This document shows, piece by piece, positions 1-8,594 of a stretch of 64,000 nucleotides of DNA. The notes beneath the pieces are model-generated. The model saw only the letters and a program-made list of their open reading frames with translations. It was not told the DNA's origin and made no database searches. How positions within the stretch are numbered: position 1 is the stretch's first letter; each line of letters begins with the position of its first letter. The stretch is taken from contig RHLJ01000005.1 in the NCBI GenBank assembly GCA_003712055.1, forward strand, positions 62,001-126,000. The letters are read 5' to 3'. The stretch is from Balneola sp. (lineage in GTDB: Bacteria > Bacteroidota > Rhodothermia > Balneolales > Balneolaceae). The position numbers and the translations under genes are program-made.

Positions 1-42
1 CTATTCAGTTATATCAAGAGAAATTGCTAACCCAGATCAAGT

Positions 43-77
43 AAAAAACCCCGCATCAACAGCACGGGGTTTTTTAT
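43..77. terminator. Intrinsic terminator hairpin at the window start
   Basis: A 5-bp CCCCG/CGGGG stem flanked by A6 and T6 runs encloses an 11-nt loop. The A and T tracts on either side let it work in both directions. It can end the minus-strand Cache lipoprotein gene (stop at 89) and whatever gene lies left of the window. Confidence 0.75.
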
Positions 78-88
78 TTAAAATACCT

Positions 89-1078
89 CTATCTATCTCC
101 TTCATAAACACCGGCAGCAATAAAGTATTCGGTGCCTGGAATAGTCATCACGAAAGATTTTTTTTGCTCATCCTCTCCAGTGGTTGGGTTCGGCCAGTAG
201 TATTCATAGAACCCACTTCCAGCATTGCTTTGAGCAATAGAAGACATATCCCGAACAATGTATGCTCCCTGAGAGTCCTGCAGATCCCAGTTATCTACTC
301 CTTCCAGCTCTTCATCATTCCCATGTGCGATTACCAGTCCTTCAAACTCAACAATAAAGAAGTACCCCGATTGATCATCAAAAAAGGTAATGTCATCCAC
401 AAAAGCCTGGCTAAATGCAATTCGGTCTTGTTCATCCGTATAGATTGAACTAAATACTTCGCTAAAACCTCGGGCGTTGGTTTCTACTAAATCTTGCACC
501 ACGATTTCATTGGCTTCATCAATGCTGTACATAGTGTTTTGTGTTTCATCGGTGTAGTAGAAGCCGGCGCCAATGAACCAATCAGTGGGAGGGAGGGAGG
601 TTACATAAGAGAGTTTGTCTTCACCGTTTCCTGAAGCGGGATTAGTGAAGTAGTATTCAACAAATCCCGAACCAGAGGTATTGACGGTGTTAATAATTTC
701 CTGAACGTGATATTTACCGTTCAGGTCTTGTGCGTAATATCTGATAGTTCCGATTAAGCTCTCGTTCAAGTGCGCAATAACCAATGCACTATCCAATGTC
801 TCAATGAAAAAATAGCCTGACTCATCGGGAAAAAAGGTACTCTCACTTACATAGGCCTGGCTTAATTGTACTCTGGATGCACTATCAGTAGCCATAGAGG
901 TGAATACACTACCCAGTCCTGTAGAGGTACTGGTTACATTGAATTCGACAATCTCTTTATTCAGGTCGAAAAGAGAGATCATTTCTTCATCGTCATCGCT
1001 GTCATTTACATTACATGCTGCAAAAAAAACAAATGCAGCTAAAAACAGAAAGGAAGTTAGGTTTTGAATGGTGGGCAT
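89..1078 (-). CDS. Lipoprotein with two tandem Cache-like sensor domains
   Basis: A 329-aa exported protein. The N-terminus is a lipoprotein signal peptide with a lipobox ending FFAAC (Cys about 22). The rest is an internal duplication, about residues 45-190 and 195-329. Each half carries the pattern EYY-x-NP...K-S-Y/F-V...WFI-A-G-Y/VY seen in single Cache (sCache_2-type) ligand-binding domains. No transmembrane output domain, kinase or methyl-accepting region is present, so it is a free periplasmic or outer-membrane lipoprotein and not a complete chemoreceptor. It stands alone on the minus strand, followed by a terminator at 43-77. The ligand is unknown. Cache assignment is by motif recognition only. 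Confidence 0.75.
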   Translation of the reverse strand: MPTIQNLTSFLFLAAFVFFAACNVNDSDDDEEMISLFDLNKEIVEFNVTSTSTGLGSVFTSMATDSASRVQLSQAYVSESTFFPDESGYFFIETLDSALVIAHLNESLIGTIRYYAQDLNGKYHVQEIINTVNTSGSGFVEYYFTNPASGNGEDKLSYVTSLPPTDWFIGAGFYYTDETQNTMYSIDEANEIVVQDLVETNARGFSEVFSSIYTDEQDRIAFSQAFVDDITFFDDQSGYFFIVEFEGLVIAHGNDEELEGVDNWDLQDSQGAYIVRDMSSIAQSNAGSGFYEYYWPNPTTGEDEQKKSFVMTIPGTEYFIAAGVYEGDR

Positions 1079-1402
1079 AGTTGTGCTTGTGATATTGTGT
1101 GTTTACAAAATCATACCCAACCGCTGGAAAAATAGAGATTATTTCACCTTAAAGAAAAAAGAGAAATCGAGATTGACCAATTTCTTAACCTAACCGCGAA
1201 TTTGAGATATCGAACTTCTTCAAATATCGAAAAGGTCATTCCGCTGCGCATGCCGGAATCTAGAATTTTGTTAAAGGCGGGATTCTAACCATTTCTTAAG
1301 ATCCGGAAACAAGCCTGCCTGTCGGTAGACAGGTTCGGGATGACTAAAAAGCGAGCTATAGAGCTATGCGTGGGGTTTTTTATCCCGAATCCAGATTAAC
1401 TC
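1079..1402. repeat. Intergenic region with palindromic repeat element (family GTCAT...ATGAC)
   Basis: The 324-bp gap holds no credible gene. From about 1235 to 1345 lies a composite palindrome: GTCATTCCG at 1235, then CCGGAATC near 1253, then TTTCTTAAGATCCGGAAACAAG split over 1292-1313, a small GCCTGCCTG/CAGG hairpin, and TTCGGGATGAC at 1334-1344. The ends are inverted. Related copies occur at 21739-21877 and 22680-22785. Confidence 0.6.
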
Positions 1403-3025
1403 TTAATCCCGGTAATGCTGAGCTGCATTAACATTTAGATAATCCATTCTCAAAAAGTGAGATTGTAGCCTAATAAGGAAACGCTCCCATTCTTTGTCTG
1501 ATTTAGGTGTCCAAAGCACCTCGGATAGTCCTATAACCCTCGGAAAAGCCATGTACTCTACCTTGGCACCTGTATGCATATACTCAGTCCACACGTTACC
1601 TTGTGCTCCAAGTACATACCTGGATTCTTCTTCATTTAATTCAGCAGGGACAGGTTCATAGCCATATATATCTTCAAGAGTCGTTAAACAGCATATTGCG
1701 ATGGGCTCACGTTCATTTTCCGCCTGGTAATGATCAAAGTAATTAGAGCCATTGGGAGTCATGATCACATTATGGCCCATTTTTGCGGCTTCAATTCCTC
1801 CTTGTTCTCCCCGCCAACTCATTACAGTAGCTCTTGGAGCGAGGCCTCCTTCCAGGATTTCATCCCAACCAATAATTTGTCTTCCTTTGCTGTTTAGATA
1901 GCTCTCAATTCGGGTGATGAAATAGCTTTGGAGTTCGTGTTCATCCGCAAGTCCTTCTCTTTGGATCACTTCCTGGGCTACCTCGCTTTCTTCCCATTGC
2001 TTTTTTGGTGCTTCATCTCCACCAATATGAATATAGGTACTTGGAAAAAGTTCAATCACTTCATCCAGAACATTTTCGAGGAACTCAAAGGTCTCTTCTT
2101 TAGGGCAGTAAATATCTTCGAAAACCCCCCAGGTAGTAGCCACATCAATATCCTGGTTAAAACAACCAAGCTCCGGATAGGCTGCAATTGCAGCAGTAGA
2201 ATGGCCGGGTAATTCTATCTCCGGAATTACGGTGACATAGCGTTCTTTAGCATATGCCACAATTTCCCGGATTTCATCCTGGGTATAGTATCCTCCATAC
2301 CGGATTCCGTCATATTTCCCGGTTCCATAATTCCCAATCAGGGTGGAATCCCGCCATGCTCCGATTTCAGTGAGCAGGGGATATTGCTTTATCTCAATTC
2401 GCCAGCCTTGATCTTCAGTTAAATGCCAGTGAAAACGATTGTATTTGTACATAGCAATGAGATCGATGTACCTCTTCACAAACTCAACCGGGAAAAAATG
2501 GCGAGCAACATCCAAATGCATGCCTCTGTATTGAAAACGAGGAAAGTCCTGAATTTCAACAACAGGGATATTCCATGCTACATCCCTTGTAACTAAAGAG
2601 GGGTCGGTATGTTCAATTTGTTCCGGAAGAAGTTGTCGCAGCGTTTGTATCCCATAGAAAACACCTGCAGCGGTAGAGCCTTTAATTGTAATCTTGCTTT
2701 CAGATACTTCAAGCTCATAACCTTCCGGATGGATATCCTCACTATCCATTAAAGACAAATAAATTCCTTTATCGTTGCTTTCAGTACCCGAAATAACTTC
2801 ATAGCCCTTCCAGTTAGTTACAAATAGCAGATCATTAAGTTGGGTTGATATTCCTTCAAGAGAGGGATCGGAATAAAAAATGGTGATACCATCTTCTATA
2901 CTAAAACTCCCTTGTCCTTCTTCCATGTGTACGGGTTTAGGAATAATGGAAATTTCAGAGCTTTGGTAAGCAGATAAAAATTGAGCGTTCAGCAAAAGAA
3001 TGCAGAACAAAAGTAGATGGCGCAT
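1403..3025 (-). CDS. Beta-N-acetylhexosaminidase, glycoside hydrolase family 20
   Basis: A 540-aa exported exo-hexosaminidase that removes terminal GlcNAc or GalNAc from chitin-type or peptidoglycan-derived oligosaccharides. The signal peptide is about residues 1-19. The GH20 N-terminal accessory domain spans roughly 22-150 and the catalytic TIM barrel 160-510. The catalytic pair is in HIGGDEAP (Asp337-Glu338); FHWHLTEDQGWR (about 198-209) and ELPGH (about 271-275) are further GH20 signatures. No sorting domain is present at the C-terminus, so it is probably periplasmic. It is monocistronic and divergent from the exchanger gene at 3124. A second, unrelated (GH3) hexosaminidase lies at 26379. 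Confidence 0.93.
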   Translation of the reverse strand: MRHLLLFCILLLNAQFLSAYQSSEISIIPKPVHMEEGQGSFSIEDGITIFYSDPSLEGISTQLNDLLFVTNWKGYEVISGTESNDKGIYLSLMDSEDIHPEGYELEVSESKITIKGSTAAGVFYGIQTLRQLLPEQIEHTDPSLVTRDVAWNIPVVEIQDFPRFQYRGMHLDVARHFFPVEFVKRYIDLIAMYKYNRFHWHLTEDQGWRIEIKQYPLLTEIGAWRDSTLIGNYGTGKYDGIRYGGYYTQDEIREIVAYAKERYVTVIPEIELPGHSTAAIAAYPELGCFNQDIDVATTWGVFEDIYCPKEETFEFLENVLDEVIELFPSTYIHIGGDEAPKKQWEESEVAQEVIQREGLADEHELQSYFITRIESYLNSKGRQIIGWDEILEGGLAPRATVMSWRGEQGGIEAAKMGHNVIMTPNGSNYFDHYQAENEREPIAICCLTTLEDIYGYEPVPAELNEEESRYVLGAQGNVWTEYMHTGAKVEYMAFPRVIGLSEVLWTPKSDKEWERFLIRLQSHFLRMDYLNVNAAQHYRD

Positions 3026-3123
3026 ATCCCGATTGATTAGTTAGCGTGGTGATGATACTAAAGTGACATCATTTAAAAAATTCTGCTCACCTTCTCATCA
3101 GAAAAATCCGCATCTTTAGGTAT

Positions 3124-4224
3124 ATGACCATTTTACTATTCATCCTCGGACTTATCGGCTTAATAGCGGGTGCAGAACTCTTTTTAAAAGCCGTAGATCA
3201 TTTTGGACTCAAGTGGGGAGTTTCACCGCTTATTATGGGTCTGACGGTTGTGGCATTTGCTACCGGCGCTCCTGAGTTAGCGATTAGTATCAAAGCGGCA
3301 GCTAGCGGAAGTGCCGATCTGGTATTAGGGAATATCATTGGAAGTAACATCGCGAATATCCTGTTGATTCTTGGGATTACCTCAGTAATTGCAACGCTCA
3401 ATATCACCCTTCGGGTTATCCGGATTGACGTTCCTATTGTGATAGGGGTTAGCGCGGTACTTTTCTTTCTTGCCTGGGATGGTGTGCTCACCACCCTTGA
3501 TGGGATAATTCTACTGGCCGGATTTATAGCCTATTCCATTTTTACTTTTTTTCAGATAAGAAAAGGAAAGGAAGAAGACAGTGTAGACGAAGTTTTTCAA
3601 TATGAAAAATCGATAGATGAACTGGCCCAGGGGTCATGGTTCTATATTAAGAATGGAGGTTTTCTTCTGGTTGGTCTTGCCTTGATTGTACTCGGCTCAA
3701 ACTGGATGGTAGAAAGTGCGGTGAAAATTGCTACTATTTTAGGCATTTCAGAACTGGTGATTGGTTTGACCATTGTTTCTATAGGAACCTCTTTACCGGA
3801 AATAGCTACTTCCCTGGCTTCGGCCCGAAAAGGGAATGCTGACATTGCCGTGGCAAATGTGTTGGGAAGTAACTTATACAATGTATTGCTTACACTTGGA
3901 CTTACGCTGATTATTGCCCCAACTGTATTAACTGTTTCTACTGATGCTATTAACCTGGATCTGCCATTTATGGTAGCCGTTTCTATTGTGTGTATTCCAA
4001 TCTTTATTGCTGGGTTCAATCTGACCAGGATGGACGGTACAATTTTCTTGTTTTATTACATTACGTACATGGCCTATTTGGTAATGAAGTCGCTGGAGTC
4101 GCCGGGAGTAGAATTAATTGAACAGGGGATGGCTTTTGTCGTGATTCCACTTACTATTGCATACATGATTTGGAAAATCTATTTGTACCGCAAACAATTA
4201 GCGGAAACTTTTGGTGCAGATTGA
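3124..4224 (+). CDS. Calcium/sodium antiporter, CaxA/YrbG family
   Basis: A 366-aa inner-membrane K-independent Na/Ca exchanger. It is almost entirely hydrophobic, with about ten membrane segments arranged as two inverted halves joined by a charged loop (about 150-175). Both alpha repeats are visible: ATGAPELAIS with GNIIGSN (46-75), and GTSLPEIATS with ANVLGSN (about 220-250). The conserved acidic residue of each PE/LPE motif coordinates the cation. It lies just before nhaA on the same strand, but a 227-bp gap with a leader RNA suggests separate control. The start ATG follows a weak TTTAGG. Confidence 0.92.
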   Translation: MTILLFILGLIGLIAGAELFLKAVDHFGLKWGVSPLIMGLTVVAFATGAPELAISIKAAASGSADLVLGNIIGSNIANILLILGITSVIATLNITLRVIRIDVPIVIGVSAVLFFLAWDGVLTTLDGIILLAGFIAYSIFTFFQIRKGKEEDSVDEVFQYEKSIDELAQGSWFYIKNGGFLLVGLALIVLGSNWMVESAVKIATILGISELVIGLTIVSIGTSLPEIATSLASARKGNADIAVANVLGSNLYNVLLTLGLTLIIAPTVLTVSTDAINLDLPFMVAVSIVCIPIFIAGFNLTRMDGTIFLFYYITYMAYLVMKSLESPGVELIEQGMAFVVIPLTIAYMIWKIYLYRKQLAETFGAD

Positions 4225-4350
4225 GAACGATTTTATAGACTAAGTTGGTTCTATGGTCGATTCATTACTATGCTTACGCAATCATTACATATCACACTTT
4301 ATCTTTCCAGGTGGTTACTCGGCTTGAAAAGAGTAGTTTTGCCAATAGTA

Positions 4351-4425
4351 ATTGGGTGTCCGCAGCATCACTTTGAAGAACGGTAGTCTTTTTTCCGTCT
4401 TTCTCGTAGCTCGCGCTGCCTCAAT
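4351..4425 (+). ncRNA. Structured leader RNA before nhaA, candidate nhaA-I (Li+-I) riboswitch
   Basis: The 227-bp leader of nhaA contains GGGTGTCCGCAGC (4354-4366) and GTAGCTCGCGCTGCCTC (about 4406-4422). GCAGC (4362-4366) pairs with GCTGC (4415-4419), and ATTG (4351-4354) can pair with CAAT (4422-4425). Between them is a second hairpin in which GAAGAACGG pairs with CCGTCTTTC with one mismatch. Position and conserved blocks match what I recall of the nhaA-I motif, a leader class known from nhaA genes and reported to respond to Li+. The match is from memory and was not computed. It sits about 27 nt before the ATG, which fits control of translation. Confidence 0.6.
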
Positions 4426-4451
4426 CCAAAAAAACTAACTCGAATCTAATC

Positions 4452-5765
4452 ATGGCTAACAAATCTTCAACTAAACCTTTATCTCCGGTAATGGAGTTTA
4501 TCCAGGCGGAATCCTTTTCCGGGATTTTGTTAATGATCTCCGCGGTTCTGGCATTAATCGTTGCAAATTCACCTCTATCGGACTGGTACATCCAATTATT
4601 TCAACAAAAACTTACTGTTGGATTTGATGGAGCCAATATCTCTAAACCTCTCATTTTATGGATCAATGATGGCTTGATGGCCATTTTCTTTTTACTCATT
4701 GGTCTTGAGATTAAGAGAGAAATTAAGTTCGGGGAGCTTTCAACCATGCAGAAGGCATTGCTTCCTGTAATCGCAGCTTTTGGTGGGGCACTAATTCCAG
4801 GGTTAATCTTTTTTGGCTTTAATGCTGGTAGCGAATACCTGGATGGCTGGGCGATAGCTATTGCAACTGATATTGCATTTGCGATAGGGGTACTGGCTTT
4901 ATTAGGAAGCAGGGTACCGGTTTGGGCTAAAGTATTTTTAACCGCAGTAGCAGTAGTGGATGATTTGATTGCGGTATTAGTAATCGCGCTATTTTATACC
5001 AGTAAGATTTCTGTTACTGCTCTTGCTGTAGCCGGAGTTACTTTTGTCATCCTATTGATTATGAATCTCTCCAACATTCGAAATATGATGTTGTATCTGT
5101 TTTTTGGATTGGTGCTTTGGGTGGCCGTACTTAAATCAGGAGTGCATGCAACGATTGCCGGAGTGTTACTTGGGTTCTTAATTCCTGCTACTTCACCAAG
5201 GAATAAGGGTGAGCTATTGGATAACATTGAAGAAGGAATCAATATGTTGAGGGCCGCTCAAACCTCAGAAGGGAAGGAGGATGGACAAACTGCGATGCAC
5301 CATATTGAAGATAATGTGGAAGAACTGGAAAGCCCCTTGCATAAGCTGGAACATAAACTGCATCCCTGGGTGGCTTATTTCATAATGCCTGTATTCGCCT
5401 TTGCTAATGCCGGAGTGGCTTTATCTGCGGAACAGGCCGTAGCTGCGTTCTCATCTACCTTAACGCTTGGTATCCTGTTTGGTCTATTTCTCGGAAAACA
5501 GATTGGAATTATGCTTTCGGTCTGGATATCGAGCAAGCTGGGCATTGTTAAACTGCCCGATTCAAACCAGGTTTGGACAGTATTCTATGGAATCGCCTGT
5601 TTAACTGGTATCGGTTTTACCATGTCTCTCTTCATCGGTGGACTGGCGTTTACTGATCCAGCTACTATCGAGTATTCAAAAGTAGGGATCTTTGTAGGCT
5701 CGCTGCTTAGTGGTTTGCTTGGATATATGTTCCTTAAAGTGAAGCTGAAGCCGGAAGCGGGATAA
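4452..5765 (+). CDS. nhaA: Na+/H+ antiporter NhaA
   Basis: A 437-aa inner-membrane electrogenic antiporter that exports Na+ or Li+ in exchange for protons. The family signatures are clear: ATDIAFAIG around Asp140, and VVDDLIAV with Asp170-Asp171. Their 30/31-residue spacing equals that of Asp133, Asp163 and Asp164 of the E. coli enzyme. The hydrophilic loop at about 255-295 separates the two halves. Its own leader RNA (4351-4425) probably regulates it. An imperfect inverted repeat begins at its stop codon. Confidence 0.95.
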   Translation: MANKSSTKPLSPVMEFIQAESFSGILLMISAVLALIVANSPLSDWYIQLFQQKLTVGFDGANISKPLILWINDGLMAIFFLLIGLEIKREIKFGELSTMQKALLPVIAAFGGALIPGLIFFGFNAGSEYLDGWAIAIATDIAFAIGVLALLGSRVPVWAKVFLTAVAVVDDLIAVLVIALFYTSKISVTALAVAGVTFVILLIMNLSNIRNMMLYLFFGLVLWVAVLKSGVHATIAGVLLGFLIPATSPRNKGELLDNIEEGINMLRAAQTSEGKEDGQTAMHHIEDNVEELESPLHKLEHKLHPWVAYFIMPVFAFANAGVALSAEQAVAAFSSTLTLGILFGLFLGKQIGIMLSVWISSKLGIVKLPDSNQVWTVFYGIACLTGIGFTMSLFIGGLAFTDPATIEYSKVGIFVGSLLSGLLGYMFLKVKLKPEAG

Positions 5766-5861
5766 GAAGTAAGAATATCGATTAAAGAATATCAAAGGAA
5801 GAAGTGAGGACAATGATCAATTTTTCAATGTTCTTCCTTCTTAACTCTTACTTCATCTTAT
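5763..5861. repeat. Bulged inverted repeat at the nhaA 3' end
   Basis: AAGAAGTAAGA (just after the stop codon) pairs with TCTTACTTC near 5845, and GGAAGAA near 5800 pairs with TTCTTCC near 5832. The two arms differ by short insertions. The loop contains AATGATCAATT, also present in the repeat at 6920-7015. It separates the convergent nhaA and AlkA-like genes and may act as a bidirectional transcript end. Confidence 0.5.
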
Positions 5862-5873
5862 TAAAGTAATCCT

Positions 5874-5945
5874 GAGGATATTTCAGAAGGATCAAACCGA
5901 ATATTTACTCAATTAGATTCTTCGGCGGTAGCCTCAGAATGACAA
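5874..5945. repeat. Palindromic intergenic repeat ending GCCTCAGAATGAC
   Basis: CCTGAGGATATTTCAGAAGGATC on the left faces GATTCTTCGGCGG followed by TAGCCTCAGAATGAC on the right as an imperfect inverted repeat. The right arm is nearly identical to that at 20245-20272, so this is a dispersed family. Confidence 0.6.
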
Positions 5946-5958
5946 CAAAAAGAAGGGA

Positions 5959-6918
5959 TTACTTTGCTTTTCTCTTCTGGGCTAGCTTCTCTTTTTCTGT
6001 TAGAATCCAATTCACATACAAGAACTCCAGTGCAGAACTTTCATAGCCTTTCCAGTTTTTGATGTACTCCTGGAATTCTTCTTCGGTTGTGTGATTTGGA
6101 TCACCTCCATAACTCCAGATAATCCATCTTCTAAGGCCTTTTTCTTCCCCTTTCTGAAAGTTGGAAGGGAAGGAAGCATCGGTTCGGGCTCGCATCATTA
6201 CTAAATCCTGGGCAGCAGTAGGGCCAATTCCTTTAATAGCACAAAACTCATCATACGCAGTATCCGGATCAACATTAGAAATATGATCCATATCCGTTAC
6301 TCTACCCACAATATTTGTAGCAAGCTCAACCAGGTACTGGCCTTTTCGAAGTGTTGGTCCAAGTTTACGGATATTAGCCGGATCTGCTTTCATGAGCTGA
6401 TGAGCTCGTGGCCAGGCAGGAAGTGTTCCTCCCTGATGTTCAATAGCAGAACCATAAGTCTCCCTAACCCGGTACATCATTTTTTTTGCGGTTGGCTTGT
6501 GGTTCATTTGCATTTCCACAATCCGGTTTTGAATATCCTCAAATAGGTTTGCCCGGGTCATTCGCTTAAGTCCGTATAAGTTGCCCAGCTTATCTCCTAA
6601 GAGCGGATCACTTGCAGCCTGATCATACAAAGGCCGAACATCCATATCCGTACCAAAGATTTTAGCCAGGCTTATGTTAGCCATCTCAATTTCCTCTTTG
6701 CTCAGCGATTCTTTCGACTCAATATTGAACTCCGGTTGATCAGGGTCACCGTTAAAAAAAGAAGTAATAATGACATCCCGGTCTCCAACAGGAATAGGAC
6801 GGGTGAATCCTTCTTCAAAAATGGTTTCCGGGTTATGTTCGTGATCGAAATAGGATTGTACATCCAGGCAAAGAAACCAATCGTGGGGAGGGGTGGATTT
6901 GAGGGTCCAGCTACTCAT
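5959..6918 (-). CDS. AlkA-like HhH-GPD DNA glycosylase (alkylbase or related base excision)
   Basis: A 319-aa protein. An N-terminal AlkA-type beta domain (about 1-100) is followed by the alpha-helical HhH-GPD fold. The hairpin is KGIGPTAAQDLV (229-240), and the C-terminal helix carries the WKGYESSALEFLY pattern (about 289-302) that replaces the family's WxPWRSYA block. Members flip out and excise alkylated or damaged purines in base excision repair. The usual FPxxDxGL catalytic segment reads FPSNFQKGEEKGL here (250-262), with an insertion and Glu at the position normally held by the catalytic Asp. Activity may therefore differ or be lost. It is monocistronic, downstream of the secretion cassette and separated from it by a hairpin. 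Confidence 0.75.
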   Translation of the reverse strand: MSSWTLKSTPPHDWFLCLDVQSYFDHEHNPETIFEEGFTRPIPVGDRDVIITSFFNGDPDQPEFNIESKESLSKEEIEMANISLAKIFGTDMDVRPLYDQAASDPLLGDKLGNLYGLKRMTRANLFEDIQNRIVEMQMNHKPTAKKMMYRVRETYGSAIEHQGGTLPAWPRAHQLMKADPANIRKLGPTLRKGQYLVELATNIVGRVTDMDHISNVDPDTAYDEFCAIKGIGPTAAQDLVMMRARTDASFPSNFQKGEEKGLRRWIIWSYGGDPNHTTEEEFQEYIKNWKGYESSALEFLYVNWILTEKEKLAQKRKAK

Positions 6919-6919
6919 G

Positions 6920-7016
6920 CAATTAACAATTAAGAATGTTTCAATTAGGAATTAATGTGTGAACATAGGAAGTATTCAACTAATTCCTAATTGATCATTG
7001 AAACATTCTTAATTGA
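6920..7016. repeat. Bulged inverted repeat abutting the stop codon of the FG-GAP gene
   Basis: The left arm CAATTAAGAATGTTTCAATT plus AGGAATTA is mirrored on the right by TAATTCCTAATTGATCATTG plus AAACATTCTTAATTG. The right arm has an extra 7 nt (GATCAAT when read inverted). It ends one base before the stop of the gene at 7017. A near-copy lies at 12055-12145 at the same place in the second cassette, so it was part of the duplicated unit. It probably ends or protects the cassette mRNA. Confidence 0.7.
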
Positions 7017-8594
7017 TTATTTAATAAGCATCATTTTCTTGGTACTGGTAAAGTCGTTTACTTCAAGCGTGTAGAAGTAGAAGCCTGATGCAAGTCCGGA
7101 TGCATCGAAACGTGCGTTATAAGTTCCATTTACCTTATACTCATCTACTAACACCTGTACTGCTTGTCCCAGTATATTGAATACCGTCAATGTTACATTT
7201 CCGGCGTCTCTTACCTGATAGCTAATGGTAGTATTAGGGTTAAATGGATTCGGGTAATTTTGATCGAGTTTGTACTCGATAACTTCACCAAGCGGTTCAT
7301 CGGTAGACAAAAGTTCATAGGCATAAAACTCTACATGCCCCACGTTTTCTAAGCCATCAACGGTAGTAAAGGGGGATGAAATTAAAATATCACCACTTTG
7401 CCCGGTAGAAACCCTGGTTCCGTAATATTCAGAGTTTTCGCTGTTTCCCGGGAAACTAAAGACCTCGAAATCATTTGGGAATCCGTCGGTTTCATAAATC
7501 CCGTAGTGATGTATTTTCCCTTCGTTTTCGAAGCCTGATCGGTTTGCTCCGATAAGAAGCCCGGCCAGGTCACTTTGTGCTATAGAAATACCGAAGTGAT
7601 CATTGGCGCCTGAGGTTTCATCAAAAAATTCGGTAGACATAAACCATTGCTCATTGTCCTTGTTGAAAAAGTATACCGATCCGGTTTGAACACCCTCCGG
7701 ATTATTTGATCCCGGGGTACCAACAAATAAGGCACCATGAAAATCGTGTACTGCATCTTTTACAAGAACAAAGACTTGAAGTTGTTTAGCCAGACTATAA
7801 CCGAATAAATCACTGGAAGAACCATTTGGGTCATAAAGCTTGGCAGCCTGACTCCAGTTACCTTCCATATCTTTTTCGAAGATATAAACGGCACCACTTC
7901 TTTCAGAGGCTCCGGTAGCATTATAGGCTCCAACTGCGACCAGGTTCTCACTTAGTAGCAGTACAGAATGACCGAAGAAATCATTGGCTTCTCCGTCAGA
8001 GGCTACAAGTTTAGCCGTTTGGATCCACTCATTGTTCTCTAATTCAAAAATGTATGCAGCTCCTGATTTTGAGTCATTACCATCTGCCTGATAAGCGCCA
8101 ATTACCGAGAGATCGTAAATGCGATTCATGTCCAGGGCACTGCCAAAGCGACTCCCCATTTTTGCATCATTTGGACGAAGCGTTTGAGTATGTATCCAGG
8201 AAGTATCATTTGGCTGGTATACAAATACCGATTCCTGCATAAGGATTCCGTTTTCACTACCTAATGATCCAATAAAGGCCTGGTCAAAGCTTATTTTGGA
8301 ACTTAATCCAAAATTAGAAGAAGACGGAAGCCCATCCGGGCTCACTTCCTGTTGGATTTCCCAGTTTTCACCCATTCTTATATAAAAGAAGGCCGAGCCA
8401 ACGGCTTTTTTATCCCCAATATCTTTTTGAGGAGCTGTGGCTATGGCATTCCACTCTCCAACTGAAACCGAGAAACCAAAGAGCTGGTTTTCGACAGCTT
8501 CGGGTTGTTCTGAAGAGAGAAAATCCTGGCTGAATCCGGAAACGGTTAGTAGAGAGAGGAGTAGAAGGGTACAGAGTGTTTTAAGCGTTTTCAT
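7017..8594 (-). CDS. Secreted FG-GAP beta-propeller protein with T9SS-type sorting domain (cassette copy 1)
   Basis: A 525-aa protein with a signal peptide (about 1-22) and FG-GAP-like beta-propeller blades over about 30-430. The blades are recognised by recurring SGAAYIFE and FGHSV/DHFGIS patterns about 50-60 residues apart. The last 80 residues are a T9SS type A-like sorting domain: NYPNPFNP, VFNILGQ and a closing KKMMLIK. The family is expected at the cell surface after cleavage of the tail. It is the second gene of a two-gene operon; its ATG overlaps the stop of the giant gene upstream by one base (TAATG), so translation is coupled. The paralogue at 12146 has the same length. Ligand or partner is unknown; the coupled giant protein is the obvious candidate. 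Confidence 0.85.
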   Translation of the reverse strand: MKTLKTLCTLLLLSLLTVSGFSQDFLSSEQPEAVENQLFGFSVSVGEWNAIATAPQKDIGDKKAVGSAFFYIRMGENWEIQQEVSPDGLPSSSNFGLSSKISFDQAFIGSLGSENGILMQESVFVYQPNDTSWIHTQTLRPNDAKMGSRFGSALDMNRIYDLSVIGAYQADGNDSKSGAAYIFELENNEWIQTAKLVASDGEANDFFGHSVLLLSENLVAVGAYNATGASERSGAVYIFEKDMEGNWSQAAKLYDPNGSSSDLFGYSLAKQLQVFVLVKDAVHDFHGALFVGTPGSNNPEGVQTGSVYFFNKDNEQWFMSTEFFDETSGANDHFGISIAQSDLAGLLIGANRSGFENEGKIHHYGIYETDGFPNDFEVFSFPGNSENSEYYGTRVSTGQSGDILISSPFTTVDGLENVGHVEFYAYELLSTDEPLGEVIEYKLDQNYPNPFNPNTTISYQVRDAGNVTLTVFNILGQAVQVLVDEYKVNGTYNARFDASGLASGFYFYTLEVNDFTSTKKMMLIK

